From Aradus depressus (Eukaryota > Arthropoda > Insecta > Hemiptera > Aradidae): DNA of 64,000 nt. Below the pieces are notes generated by a model. It made no database searches. It was not told the origin of the DNA and saw nothing but the letters and a program-made list of their open reading frames with translations. A program made the translations under genes and the position numbers. The stretch is taken from NCBI GenBank assembly GCA_963662175.1, contig OY759214.1, positions 78,566,037 to 78,630,036 of the forward strand, written 5' to 3'. Positions 45,535 to 55,719 of this stretch are shown piece after piece. The stretch's first letter is position 1. Every line of letters begins with the position of its first letter.

Positions 45535-45725
45535 TCTCTATACATAAATCTGTAGTTTCATTTGTCCGAATGTTTGTAACAAGTTGGCGCCAAAACGACT
45601 GAATCGAATTTGATAAAATTAGATTAAGTGGCGTCCAAAATATTTGAACAACATAGGGGGAATGGGGGCAAAATATAAAATGAATGGCAACGATTGATTT
45701 TCATGAAATTTCACAAATAGCATAG
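45535..45725 (+). mobile_element. Diverged Helitron 5' portion
   Basis: A|TCTCTATACATAAATC at 45534-45535, then 'catttgtccgaatgtttgta', 'gtggcgtccaaaatatttga' and a G-rich block, as at 36492. Finding it after the same repeat B in both places indicates a single composite unit that was copied. Confidence 0.4.
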
Positions 45726-46072
45726 AAATAAGAAAATTTATATTTATGCTGAGGAGGTGGCGGGCTCTTTCAAACCTGCAGCCTCAAACTAACCTGGTAG
45801 ATTAACCTCCTAACTCCTGTTATTCTAGGTGGTCGCGTAACCTGCTAGTTAAATATAATTAGAGCACCTTTACAAAAAAAATGCCGCCTTAGGTAACCGC
45901 CTAATATTTCTATATGGTCGCGTCGGTCTAGTCATTTTATGCATCTCTTAGTGCTTATTTATCGTGATGAGGCCCGCAAGTGTCAAAATGTTGCTGCTCC
46001 CTAGTGTGGGATAATAATAATATAATATTTATTTTCGTTAAATCATAACATGGTAATAGGATACGTCATAAG
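45726..46072. other. No recognisable gene
   Basis: No domain or repeat boundary recognised. Confidence 0.4.
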
Positions 46073-46121
46073 TAGGGCTGTGATTTGTATGCAATAAAAA
46101 CAGCGAAATATGCACATATAT
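46073..46121 (-). mobile_element. hAT relic, outer end (split by LTR element)
   Basis: 'tagggctgtgatttgtatgc' starts at 46073 and runs into 'cagcgaaatatgcacatata'. The sequence resumes after the LTR element at 53216 ('atatatgcaaataaatttgg'). The A/T and 'atatgcaaata' pattern fits terminal sequence of hAT elements, and the transposase tail at 53445-53561 supports the class. Confidence 0.45.
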
Positions 46122-47240
46122 ATTATAACCATTTCCCTCCCTGTGTGAGTGCAAATCACGTAATTAATAAAATAAATAAAATTGAGATCGAAAAATTATT
46201 AAATTTGAAAATTATTTAAATCGCGACTTTAATTAAACAATGCCTGAATAGCTGAAAGCACTCCCACGGGAAGAACGGTTACAAGATCCTAACGGTTAGT
46301 TGACATCAGTAATTAACAATAATTAATTACTGTTGTCAACCAGAAGAAGCATGAGTGGGGGGGGGAATGAAATGAATCAAACCTATAACTTTAACATATT
46401 TATTTTAATGAGAACATATTTACAAAACAACAATTGAATATATATATAATTTGGCCGTGTGTCTGAAGGACTGAATTATACCTTAATTACGAGGTACCTC
46501 GATACGATATCCATGGCGAATGACGGCGTGATCACCCTTTCTGGACTTCCCGTAGAAATCGTCTATTCACATAGTCCCTGAAGATCTGCGTAGTTTCGAG
46601 GGCACACCAGAAGTTACACCCCCACTGACTTTGCACCGTCCAAAATCAAAGTGTGTCTCTACGACTAATTCACATATTCAAACTGATATTACTTATAGAA
46701 AAGATACGTGGTGATCCACCAAGACATGAGCAAAGAATGTTAGTAATTTCACATATTCAAACTAATATTACTTATAGAAAAGAAAAGATACGTGGTGATC
46801 ACCCAAGACATGAACGAGGACTGTTAGTAAAACGGGGAGTGGCTTCCGATATCTGACCGTGGTAGGGGACAGTTCTCCAGGCTTGATTGGTCGTCGGACT
46901 CCGCCCATTTTATTTCCAGCCAATCGCATATTACCAATTAACATCTGCCTCTAGTTGTGTGAAAACCTGGAGTAAGAAAAAAAAACCTTTACTGCTTATT
47001 CCTTATACACCGGATGTAGACAATTATCTTGGCTTCCTTTCCATTGTGTCTCTATTATTCTTTATTTTCCGCTCCCAGCGATCGCGATTCTCTCGCAGGC
47101 ATCATTGGTTCCGAGCATTATCTTCCAAATGCAATTCTCGTTTATTCAACACCACACAACCCATACTTTGCTCCTAGCGATCGCGATCCTCTCATAGACA
47201 TCGCCAGTTCTGAGCATTATCTATAGGGTGACATGCTACA
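46122..47240 (-). repeat. 3' LTR (1119 bp)
   Basis: Minus-strand LTR from TGTAGCATG (47240) to ...GGTTATAAT (46122). Contains two nested direct repeats: ~80-bp copies at about 46672-46755 and 46752-46840 ('cacatattcaaact', 'gatacgtggtgatc'), and ~55-bp copies at about 47064 and 47164 ('agcgatcgcgat', 'gagcattatct'). The latter pair falls near the LTR start, where U3 regulatory sequence is expected. Confidence 0.9.
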
Positions 47241-47258
47241 ATATCCCCCGTTCCCGTT
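47241..47258 (-). promoter_or_regulatory. Polypurine tract before 3' LTR
   Basis: The minus strand reads AACGGGAACGGGGGATAT directly before the LTR start, a purine-rich primer site for plus-strand DNA synthesis in LTR elements. Assigned by position and composition. Confidence 0.7.
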
Positions 47259-49091
47259 AAAATAAAATATGTCGGCTAAATGACCATTGGAAGTCACATA
47301 TTTTATTAGTTTCACTTAACACTTGCTCGTTCACTGAGCATATACACTTAACCAAATACTCAGGTATCGACCTCATTATCATGCGTGACCAAAACATGAT
47401 TTTAAATTTCCTTTCGAATCGGCATGGCTTGCCTATGCATGCGTGACCAAAGCATGATTTTACTTTACGCTGTACTTCTTGGAGTTAACCCTCTCCATTG
47501 GCAAATAACGATGATTCTATTTCTAGCATACATTCACTGACTAGTTAAAACATCCAAAAAGGCCCCACGCCTCGACAATGTTTCAACTGAATTCCCATAT
47601 ACCTAATCCGCTTCAACAAAAATTTGGGTTGACCAAACCCTAACCATATGCCTCCTTAGGCCTTCGACAGGTATTTACCTTCTGCCGGAACGACGACGAA
47701 ATATAAAATAGAAAAATAAGCCCACTCAAATCCCATCTCAGTTTCATAAATATATGTAAATTCCGGCATCCGCATTAATCAAGTAGCGAAACCCTTTCTT
47801 CAGTTCAACAGTCAGTTCATGGCATAAAAAAAATAATTAAACAAACTCCCGCCCCTTTAAATGGATTCTACAAGCATCAATGGAGTGGCCCCTTCTCCGT
47901 GTGTACGATAATTAAATATTCAATTCTGGGTATCCCCTCCAGTTTATAATATATCTCCCCCTTTAGTCATGTATGCTTCGGCACCTTGCCCTAGGATTTC
48001 TTAAATAAAATAACAAAATTGACATTTGACCTACCGTGGTCGACACTGCATCATAATAAGTAAGGTCCATACCTGAATATATGTTACAAATATATTTACA
48101 AGGCTCTCATTGGGTTAACATAGCCCATCATGGTCACTAGATAAAATATGGGTCAATGTGACATTTTCAATAGATACACACGGTCGGATACTAATACAAA
48201 TATTATTTTAAAATACAAAACAAAACAGACAAATACAATTGAAAGTACATTTACCATACGTGACTACCTACAAATGTGTGTGCCATCGCCTCGCTGTCAG
48301 CCTACTCAGATCCGCGTCTCCTAATCAAATTTAAATACGTAGGTATATTCCCATGGATGGCCAATCCATATACCGTCTGCCCCGTCCTACAATTATGTCA
48401 ATTTCAAATGAAGCCACAAACCTATCTAAACTAAATTATCCCACATCATAAACAAATTGTTAATACTATTTAAAAAAAATACTCTTACTAAATATATGAA
48501 CAAAAATAAACTTTCCTAACTTATTATCTAAATTACCTACTATTATAAAAAAAATGCCCTATTACTAAAGTTATATAAAACATATCCTAACTTATTATCT
48601 AGAATAAAAAAAAATAAAACTACCCTAACTTATTATCTAAAATTATATCTACAACCTGGCGATTCACTTTGGAATCTTTGAGCTCGACTAAGGGGGGTAT
48701 GCTCGATGTTAAGCCCCAGGGGAGTGCCAGAATGTCCCCGTCTGCCTTATCCTATTTACAAAAAAAAAAATAACTAAATAATAATTCCCGTGTCCCCAAT
48801 AAATGTGTATGTGTGATTCTTTGTGTGTTGTTGTATAATGAGGTGTTGGCCGTTAGTGTAAAATAATAAATAATTCCCAAATAATAAAGTATAGTGTCTG
48901 TTTTATGTGTGTGTGACTTTGTCTAACTGTTCCTGGGATAGCTGGGGATGGACACCCATAGAGACGTCACAAATCTCTTCCCTGACTCTAGGGCCGCGAT
49001 CTCGTCTGCAATAATCGCCCCCCTAACTCGGCTGAAGTAAGATCGTTAATCTCAAAGAGAGCCCTAGCGCTTCTCTAGCCTGCTTGTAAAT
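47259..49091 (-). other. Non-coding 3' region of the LTR element
   Basis: About 1.8 kb between the second ORF and the 3' LTR with no frame of useful length on either strand. It is AT-rich with repeated 'cctaacttattatct' segments at about 48515, 48588 and 48624. It may replace lost pol or env sequence; I see no coding remnant. Confidence 0.6.
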
Positions 49092-50069
49092 TTATCCGCT
49101 AATACACGGCTTCTGTAAGATCGTATAAAAGATTCCTCCTTCCGCTATGTCGCTGCCGAGATGTCCTAAAATAAAAATTTGAGGACTTTCCTTGTCTAAA
49201 ATCTGATAAGGTCCTTCCCAGAATAGTAATAGTAATATTTCCCTCTTACCGGTGGATATCCGCAGAGATTGTACTAACACCTGATCGCCAATTTCTAACG
49301 TAGTCTGTTGGTGTCGTACCTCAAAGTTTTGTTTCTGTCTTTCGGCCTGTTTTTCTGTAAATTTGTAAGTCTGTTGTTGTAGTCCCGAAATGTCAGTTAT
49401 CCTATTGTCTTTGATGAAGTTCACCTGCGGATGTTCTTCACAAGTGGGGTTGCCATTAGTCGGGTAGCGGATTATGTGGTCATTGTCTGTCGATATGTCT
49501 GTTACTTCGTCCTCGTTTCTAAGTAGGACAGAAAACTCCTGCATCAGAGATGATATTCTGACGTCATCTGGGAAAGTTATGTTTTTGTCATTGCCTGTCG
49601 GTCTGTCTGTGATTTCGTCCTCTTTTATACTTGATGAATTTACGTGATCTGGGGCAGTCATAGTATTGTCGGGGTATGTTTGTTTGTCGATGGGCTCTTC
49701 CTGCTTAGCAGTGATTGGTAAGGATGTCTTTGCTATTGATTCTACGTTAACTGGTGATCTGATATAATGAAATTTGTACTCATAACCTAATCCTTGAAGT
49801 GGTCTTCTCGTGCTGATAAAAACTGGTTCCAAACGTCCATTACCGTGTCTTCCTAAACCGCTATCTTCTTGGTACCCCTGTAGCTTCATCAATGTCAGTC
49901 CGTTGTTACTGTCTGTCTTTACCTTTACAGGAGTGGGACATCTATTGTCAACGTTAGTATGTAGGTCAATGTCCCCTGTCAATCTCGTCATCATCTCTGT
50001 ACCAAGCAAACTGCGTATGTCCCCCTTGAATTTAAATTTACCTCCCCCCATAGTTTTAAGTTTGTTCAT
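49092..50069 (-). CDS. ORF2 of the LTR element: pol ends only, integrase C-terminal GPY-like
   Basis: 325 aa, starting 14 nt after the gag stop in a different frame. Residues ~60-100 contain 'GYQEDSGLGRHGNGRLEP' and 'RPLQGLGYE', a G-patch-like, glycine-rich pattern. The middle is hydrophilic and low in complexity with repeated 'ITD' segments. The last ~95 residues (TEKQAERQKQNFEVRHQQ, 'IGDQVLVQS', 'FWEGPYQILDK') match the layout of the Gypsy integrase tail ending in a GPY/F module. There is no protease DTG, no RT YxDD and no DDE core. I infer that a large in-frame deletion joined the start of pol to its end. Whether the product functions, for example in targeting or RNA packaging, is unknown; the open frame in a young copy suggests it was intact when copied. 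Confidence 0.65.
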   Translation of the reverse strand: MNKLKTMGGGKFKFKGDIRSLLGTEMMTRLTGDIDLHTNVDNRCPTPVKVKTDSNNGLTLMKLQGYQEDSGLGRHGNGRLEPVFISTRRPLQGLGYEYKFHYIRSPVNVESIAKTSLPITAKQEEPIDKQTYPDNTMTAPDHVNSSSIKEDEITDRPTGNDKNITFPDDVRISSLMQEFSVLLRNEDEVTDISTDNDHIIRYPTNGNPTCEEHPQVNFIKDNRITDISGLQQQTYKFTEKQAERQKQNFEVRHQQTTLEIGDQVLVQSLRISTGKREILLLLFWEGPYQILDKESPQIFILGHLGSDIAEGGIFYTILQKPCISG

Positions 50070-50083
50070 CCCACTCCTGCTAC

Positions 50084-51667
50084 TTAGTTTTTTATCAAGT
50101 GGTCAACAATTGGTTTCAGGTTGTTAGCCAACTCTCCAAGGGATTGCTTTATTTCTTTCATGTCTGTATTGACATTGTTGTCTGTCACTACCTCCATGTT
50201 TCTTACATTAGGTTTCGACTGGTTATCCCTATAATTAGGTGGTCGATTATAATTCTGATTTGAGTCATAGTAATTACGTGGCCGATCGTAATTTGGATTT
50301 GACTCGCGGGAAGGGCCTCGGCTAAATTGATTCCCTCTCTCTTGATTGTAGTGAGAGGTTCCCCGTGCATTCCCAGAATTGTAACGAGGTAGGTCTTGTT
50401 TGGGAAAGTTATTGTTTTTCGGAAGACTATCTGGTCGGTACTGTCTTTCCCCGCCTTTCCAAGAACTATCCTTTAATTTACAATCACGTCTAATTATGTT
50501 AGTACCTATCCTAATTATTTGCTCATGTAGTCTCTCAATAGAGATTATTCCCTGGATCCTAACTGAATTTTCGACCGTCTCTCCATAATGTTTGCTTAAT
50601 AGTTCACATACGTAGCCTTCCGGAATTTTATATGTACTATCCTGGAGTCGTGACACTAATTTTGAAAAATGTTCGCTGGGTGTTTTATCCATATGATCGG
50701 CATAGCCTTGGGTATCAAGTTCCCTACGGACTATAACGTCATATTTCTCCCCGCAGAACCTATCTTTGAACGCATTGACGAATTCATCAAAAGAGCGGAT
50801 ACTTCCTGACTTTACAAGGAACCAATCCAGACCCTCGCCCTTTAAATGTGACTTTATAAATTCGTTCAGATTATAAAATTCTCCAATGTGACTATATGCA
50901 ATTTCTAAATTTGATATGAAATGGTTGGGTAAATCCAACACATTGTTACGGAACGTTACCTTGTTACGTTCGTAATTTTTTATATACGTATTTTGGAAAG
51001 TGACGTTACTAGGTTGTTCGCGAGCAAAGGTCTGACCTGTATACCAATCCTTATGTTCTTCAGGGATGGGGAACGTCACTTGGTCATTATGTTTTGGGGT
51101 TGAGACCTGATTTTGACCCGAAACAGTATCTATTCTCTTCGAGATATTGGCGAATCTCTTCTCACAATCGGTACGAAAAAGATTTTGGTTCGAATTTATT
51201 TCCTCGACCTCCTTATCTAAACGTTGTGTTTCTGACATGATCCTACCTGTCATTTCATGATGACAGACATCTACCATGTCCCTAACTTCAGAAACATGTT
51301 TGTCATATTTCCCTTCTAAATTATCCTGTCTAGTTCTCAATTCTCCGGACTCAGATCGTAGAGTGCCCATATCGCGATTAATGGATTCGATATTATTTGC
51401 CATTGCCGAAATTTGTTCCTTTATCTCCGAAGTCTGCTGTCCTATCTGTTCCTGCATGGCCTTTCCCTGTTGTCCTAGTCCCGAAATCTGTTCCTGCATG
51501 TCCGCTTTTAAATCCTTTCCCAAGTTTCCCATCTGTTCCTGCATGGCCTTAAACATCGCCTCTAGGTCAAATTTAGGATTTTCTACCGGGGACTCCGGGG
51601 GCGTACGGATAGTTTTCCTAGACCGTGTCTGTATCGGCTCTAAGTCCGACTTCCCTTTCCCTTCCAT
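50084..51667 (-). CDS. Gag-like protein of the LTR element
   Basis: 527 aa, start at 51667 after a ~400-nt leader from the PBS. Residues ~36-200 form a long heptad-rich coiled coil with repeated 'MQEQI' and 'LGQQGKAMQEQIG' units. Residues ~225-390 look like a retrotransposon capsid domain ('EGLDWFLVKSGSIRSFDEF', 'AFKDRFCGEKYD', 'TPSEHFSKLVSRLQD'). Residues ~400-490 are rich in Arg, Asn and Tyr ('RPRNYYDSNQNYNRPPNYR') and probably bind RNA; no CCHC zinc knuckle is present. Gag forms the particle that packages element RNA. The intact frame in an otherwise pol-deficient element means it could supply its own capsid. The family is inferred from layout, not from a search. Confidence 0.75.
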   Translation of the reverse strand: MEGKGKSDLEPIQTRSRKTIRTPPESPVENPKFDLEAMFKAMQEQMGNLGKDLKADMQEQISGLGQQGKAMQEQIGQQTSEIKEQISAMANNIESINRDMGTLRSESGELRTRQDNLEGKYDKHVSEVRDMVDVCHHEMTGRIMSETQRLDKEVEEINSNQNLFRTDCEKRFANISKRIDTVSGQNQVSTPKHNDQVTFPIPEEHKDWYTGQTFAREQPSNVTFQNTYIKNYERNKVTFRNNVLDLPNHFISNLEIAYSHIGEFYNLNEFIKSHLKGEGLDWFLVKSGSIRSFDEFVNAFKDRFCGEKYDVIVRRELDTQGYADHMDKTPSEHFSKLVSRLQDSTYKIPEGYVCELLSKHYGETVENSVRIQGIISIERLHEQIIRIGTNIIRRDCKLKDSSWKGGERQYRPDSLPKNNNFPKQDLPRYNSGNARGTSHYNQERGNQFSRGPSRESNPNYDRPRNYYDSNQNYNRPPNYRDNQSKPNVRNMEVVTDNNVNTDMKEIKQSLGELANNLKPIVDHLIKN

Positions 51668-52072
51668 TCTGATAAGAAATATATATCAAAACAATTAAAT
51701 GAATTATACGGGAGGTCTGGTGCTAACCTAATTTCTATGGTGACCTGTCAGATGGCATCACAATACAACAATAGTTATAATATGTAAAATAAATGCCTAC
51801 TAAATCTACATAAAAAAAAAAAAAAAAAACAAAAAAAATAAAATTATTTCAATAAATGATGTCATTCATTGTCCCTACCCTCACCCATCCTTCTTCAGTT
51901 TTGATTCTAAATACCGACTTTAAGTGAAAATATAACATTGTGGCCTAATAGGCTGGAATCTACGTTAAAAAGCAAAAAAAAAATTTTTTTTTTTTTTAAA
52001 AATTAATTAATTAATAAGGGACCGATTAGTGGGGTTCATTAATTATACTAATTGGCATAATTAATAAACAAA
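51668..52072 (-). other. 5' leader of the LTR element
   Basis: About 400 nt between PBS and gag start, AT-rich with long A/T runs (51810-51845, 51968-52000). Expected to hold the packaging signal; no motif identified. Confidence 0.5.
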
Positions 52073-52094
52073 TCAAGTCCCTGTTCGGGCGCCA
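52073..52094 (-). promoter_or_regulatory. Primer-binding site for tRNA-Lys
   Basis: The minus strand reads TGGCGCCCGAACAGGGAC and four further matching bases. This complements the 3' end of metazoan tRNA-Lys(UUU), including the CCA, over 22 nt without a mismatch. It directly abuts the 5' LTR, fixing both the element's orientation and its LTR boundary. Confidence 0.93.
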
Positions 52095-53215
52095 ATTATA
52101 ACCATTTCCCTCCCTGTGTGAGTGCAAATCACGTAATTAATAAAATAAATAAAATTGAGATCGAAAAATTATTAAATTTGAAAATTATTTAAATCGCGAC
52201 TTTAATTAAACAATGCCTGAATAGCTGAAAGCACTCCCACGGGAAGAACGGTTACAAGATCCTAACGGTTAGTTGACATCAGTAATTAACAATAATTAAT
52301 TACTGTTGTCAACCAGAAGAAGCATGAGTGGGGGGGGGGAATGAAATGAATCAAACCTATAACTTTAACATATTTATTTTAATGAGAACATATTTACAAA
52401 ACAACAATTGAATATATATATAATTTGGCCGTGTGTCTGAAGGACTGAATTATACCTTAATTACGAGGTACCTCGATACGATATCCATGGCGAATGACGG
52501 CGTGATCACCCTTTCTGGACTTCCCGTAGAAATCGTCTATTCACATAGTCCCTGAAGATCTGCGTAGTTTCGAGGGCACACCAGAAGTTACACCCCCACT
52601 GACTTTGCACCGTCCAAAATCAAAGTGTGTCTCTACGACTAATTCACATATTCAAACTGATATTACTTATAGAAAAGATACGTGGTGATCCACCAAGACA
52701 TGAGCAAAGAATGTTAGTAATTTCACATATTCAAACTAATATTACTTATAGAAAAGAAAAGATACGTGGTGATCACCCAAGACATGAACGAGGACTGTTA
52801 GTAAAACGGGGAGTGGCTTCCGATATCTGACCGTGGTAGGGGACAGTTCTCCAGGCTTGATTGGTCGTCGGACTCCGCCCATTTTATTTCCAGCCAATCG
52901 CATATTACCAATTAACATCTGCCTCTAGTTGTGTGAAAACCTGGAGTAAGAAAAAAAAACCTTTACTGCTTATTCCTTATACACCGGATGTAGACAATTA
53001 TCTTGGCTTCCTTTCCATTGTGTCTCTATTATTCTTTATTTTCCGCTCCCAGCGATCGCGATTCTCTCGCAGGCATCATTGGTTCCGAGCATTATCTTCC
53101 AAATGCAATTCTCGTTTATTCAACACCACACAACCCATACTTTGCTCCTAGCGATCGCGATCCTCTCATAGACATCGCCAGTTCTGAGCATTATCTATAG
53201 GGTAGACATGCTACA
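52095..53215 (-). repeat. 5' LTR (1121 bp)
   Basis: Same sequence as 46122-47240 offset by 5973-5975 bp, with two single-base indels noted. Contains the promoter region for the element by analogy; I could not assign a TATA box or start with confidence. Short open frames inside (52627-52830, 52861-53151) are duplicated in the other LTR and are not genes. Confidence 0.9.
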
Positions 53216-53700
53216 ATATATGCAAATAAATTTGGCAAAATATGCAATTAAAAACATGCGAAAGGCTGAAAAGGAAAAAAGTACTACAGAAGCAATTGAA
53301 AATCTTTATAGACATAAAATGTATTAAATAAAAAATATATAAGCAAAAAAATAAAGTAAAAAATATAGTGATATAAAAAATTATTTGAACAGAGAAAAAC
53401 TTAATCGTCTAAAAAGCTGTTACAATTACACACAATAACTTTTTTTAAATTTGAAACAAAAAGTATCGCCTGTTTGGCCTCAAAATTGATTTGTATCGGC
53501 TGAATGAGCGCTCCACATCAATTGAAGTAACTGGCGCATAATTGAAAACCCCAATATCCATTAGGCTCTATTCAACATCTGACTCTTCGTCACCACCTCC
53601 ACTTCTTTTCACCTAAACGTTTAAAACTGAACTGATCGACTTAGAAGAAAATAAGAAAGATGGGGGAAATGGGCATAAAAAACAGTTCCGAGAATAAATT
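53216..53700 (-). mobile_element. hAT relic, inner part (continuation of 46073)
   Basis: Resumes after the LTR element with 'atatatgcaaataaatttgg' and 'caaaatatgcaatt'. Holds the transposase tail at 53445-53561; upstream (minus sense) coding is broken by stops. Confidence 0.55.
53445..53561 (-). pseudogene. hAT transposase C-terminal dimerisation fragment
   Basis: A 38-codon minus-strand frame containing YAPVTSIDVERSFSRYKSI, then 'LRPNRR'. This is the conserved hAT C-terminal dimerisation motif (hydrophobic-TS-xDxERxFSxxxxI). An in-frame stop lies just upstream and no DDE or BED-finger region is recognisable, so only the tail remains. The natural TAA stop at 53445 is retained. Confidence 0.8.
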
Positions 53701-53806
53701 ATTAAAGTAAACAGTCAGAATAAAAAGTTCGAATATGAACACAATGAATTCAAAAGTAACATTGGAGTTACTGGAATGAACTCATCTCAATAAAAGGCGC
53801 GTACAC

Positions 53807-54347
53807 TAGGGTGGAACGAAAATGGCCTTTTAAAATTTTTTTTAGTTATTAGTTTGGTAATAGTGGAGAAAAGTTGCCTTTTAAGTTCAAAAAGAATAAA
53901 AAAAAAATTGGTTGCAATACTACAACATCTTGAGGTGCCGCAAAGAGCTTAAAGTTTGTAAAAAAATTGAAAAAAATGAAAAATTTTAAATTTTGATAAA
54001 TTATTTTTTTGAATTTCTCGTACATATAATGTTACAAAAGATGGTTTTATATACATATATAAGCATTAGAATTGGAAAAAATTATTAATTATAAAATATA
54101 ATAAAAAAAAAAATATTTTGTAATGTCAAATTTTGTATTTCTTACTTCTGTATCCTTAATGATTACAAGTGTTACAGCTGCAAAATGTTTGTTTCTACTT
54201 CATTGCCACATTAAACTGGTCCTTGCGGCACCTCAAGACGTACTCCAATATTTTTATATTTTTAATTTATCTTATCTACACTAAAAGGCAACTTTTCCGC
54301 GCTATTCCAAATTAAAAACCAAAAGGTGATTTTTTCGTTCCACCCTA
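53807..54347. mobile_element. hAT-type MITE with perfect 8-bp TSD
   Basis: Terminal inverted repeats TAGGGTGGAACGAAAA (left) and its complement (right, with a slight change) bound a 541-bp non-coding element. The 8-bp duplication GCGTACAC is exact at 53799-53806 and 54348-54355; 8-bp duplications are diagnostic of hAT. Subterminal inverted repeats ('aaaagttgccttttaag' and 'aaaaggcaactttt') continue the symmetry. No transposase frame. Confidence 0.9.
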
Positions 54348-54355
54348 GCGTACAC

Positions 54356-55326
54356 CTATCCAAACAGAAACAAATGTAGTGGGAAAAATTGAAAAAAAGT
54401 GTGATTAATTTTTGTTAATCGTCAATTTACCTACTTATTTTTCTTAATATTATTATTTTTGAACAATGAAAAAAAAATTCCGTTTCCGTTTAATGGGTTT
54501 CTTCTAAGTTTTTAGTTTAAGTTTAAATTTATTTATTGTTTCTATTCTCTTCAAGAAGTGGGGAAGGGAATTAAATAAATTAATTCCTTTATGAGTTATA
54601 CTTTTTTCAAAAAGAGAGGAACAATGTTTAGTTATTCGAAAATCATCTTTCTGATAGATAATGGTCCTCTTTCATTTTTGAATATCTGGATCCGAATGGG
54701 CTATTCATTTCTGGTTATGTCCCTAGGACTTTGTGTCTGGTGTGATAGTATTTTTGAAATTTTTCTTATTCCATGAGGTGAATAATGGCCTAGGGGACTT
54801 TTTCAATCAATTATTATCATTCTAACCCTTGTTTTTGTATCAATAAATTTCTTTCAAAATGGTGGATTCTCAGTCCCACACTCGAGGTCGCTGTGTTCAA
54901 CAAGGTCACACCTATCCATAATCACCTAAAAATGAGATGAATGTACATATAATTTGTCAAATTAGGTCTCTACTTTTGGTGAACTTGGGGAATTTAGTGT
55001 AACATGGTTATAACTGGTCAAAAATAATTAGTAAATCCTTGGCCCAAGGGGTTTTCATCGGTCCCTCACATATGTTTGAAAAATGGCGCCAAGACTATGC
55101 TTTGTCACTTTTCTACAATTTGAGAGGTCGGCAACACTTATTCACTTCCCGCCTAAAAGTTGCTATTTAACTTATGCCTTGGCTTTTTTATAATCATTTT
55201 ATAATCAGAATTTCAAGGCTGAAATTTGTGGTCGGTCGTTCATCCACCTCAGTCCCTCAACAACCTGGATTTTGTTTTAGTACATATAATATTTTAATGT
55301 TGTTAACTTCAGTGCATGTATTATGA
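54356..55326. other. No recognisable gene
   Basis: Moderately AT-rich with no domain or repeat boundary recognised. Confidence 0.45.
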
Positions 55327-55719
55327 TCATATATAAAGCTGAAAATGTCTGTGCGTTGTACCGCTATAACTCACGAACGGCTTGATGGATTCGATTAATT
55401 TTTTTAAAAATTTGTTCGTCATCGTCTGTGGAAGGTTATAGGCGTATTAGTACCTCAATATCTGGTCCATCCCAGCATCCACCCACGCAATCTTTGTAAC
55501 TCAAAAGCCATTGCAATGATTAATGAGGAATCTTTTTGAATAAATTAGTTTTAGCTCCAAAGCTAGCGTTACTACAGTTGAAGGACTATAAGCCTTATTC
55601 CGTATGAATAATTGAAAATTATAACATCATGAATGTACTGTCGAGGAACTGAATAGCCTTATAGGAGATATTGGGAGAAAAGTCAAAGTTCCCCGGGCAA
55701 CGCCGGGTATTACTGCTAG
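55327..55719 (+). mobile_element. Compact non-autonomous Helitron, 393 bp
   Basis: Starts A|TCATATATAAAGCTGAAAA at 55326-55327 and ends with the CCCGG/CCGGG hairpin and ACTGCTAG at 55719 followed by T. Its last ~160 bp ('actacagttgaaggactata', 'actgtcgaggaactgaatag') match the 3' segments of Helitrons 1-3; its 5' half is different and has no satellite. Confidence 0.88.

Larger units (their letters stand above)
46122..53215 (-). mobile_element. Gypsy-type LTR retrotransposon, non-autonomous, recent
   Basis: About 7.1 kb, oriented right to left. The 5' LTR is 52095-53215 and the 3' LTR 46122-47240; I see only two single-base length differences between them (a G-run and 'ggtgac' versus 'ggtagac'). 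Flanks read ATAT (or ATATAT) on both sides, consistent with a 4-6 bp target duplication. The PBS abuts the 5' LTR and a purine tract abuts the 3' LTR. A gag-like ORF and a second ORF with an integrase tail are intact, but protease, reverse transcriptase, RNase H and integrase core are absent. It would depend on an autonomous relative for movement. Confidence 0.9.

Noticed and set aside
46653..47226. Duplicated short frames at 46.7-47.2 and 52.6-53.2 kb as paralogous genes
   Set aside because: They are the two LTRs of one retrotransposon, so the duplication is explained.
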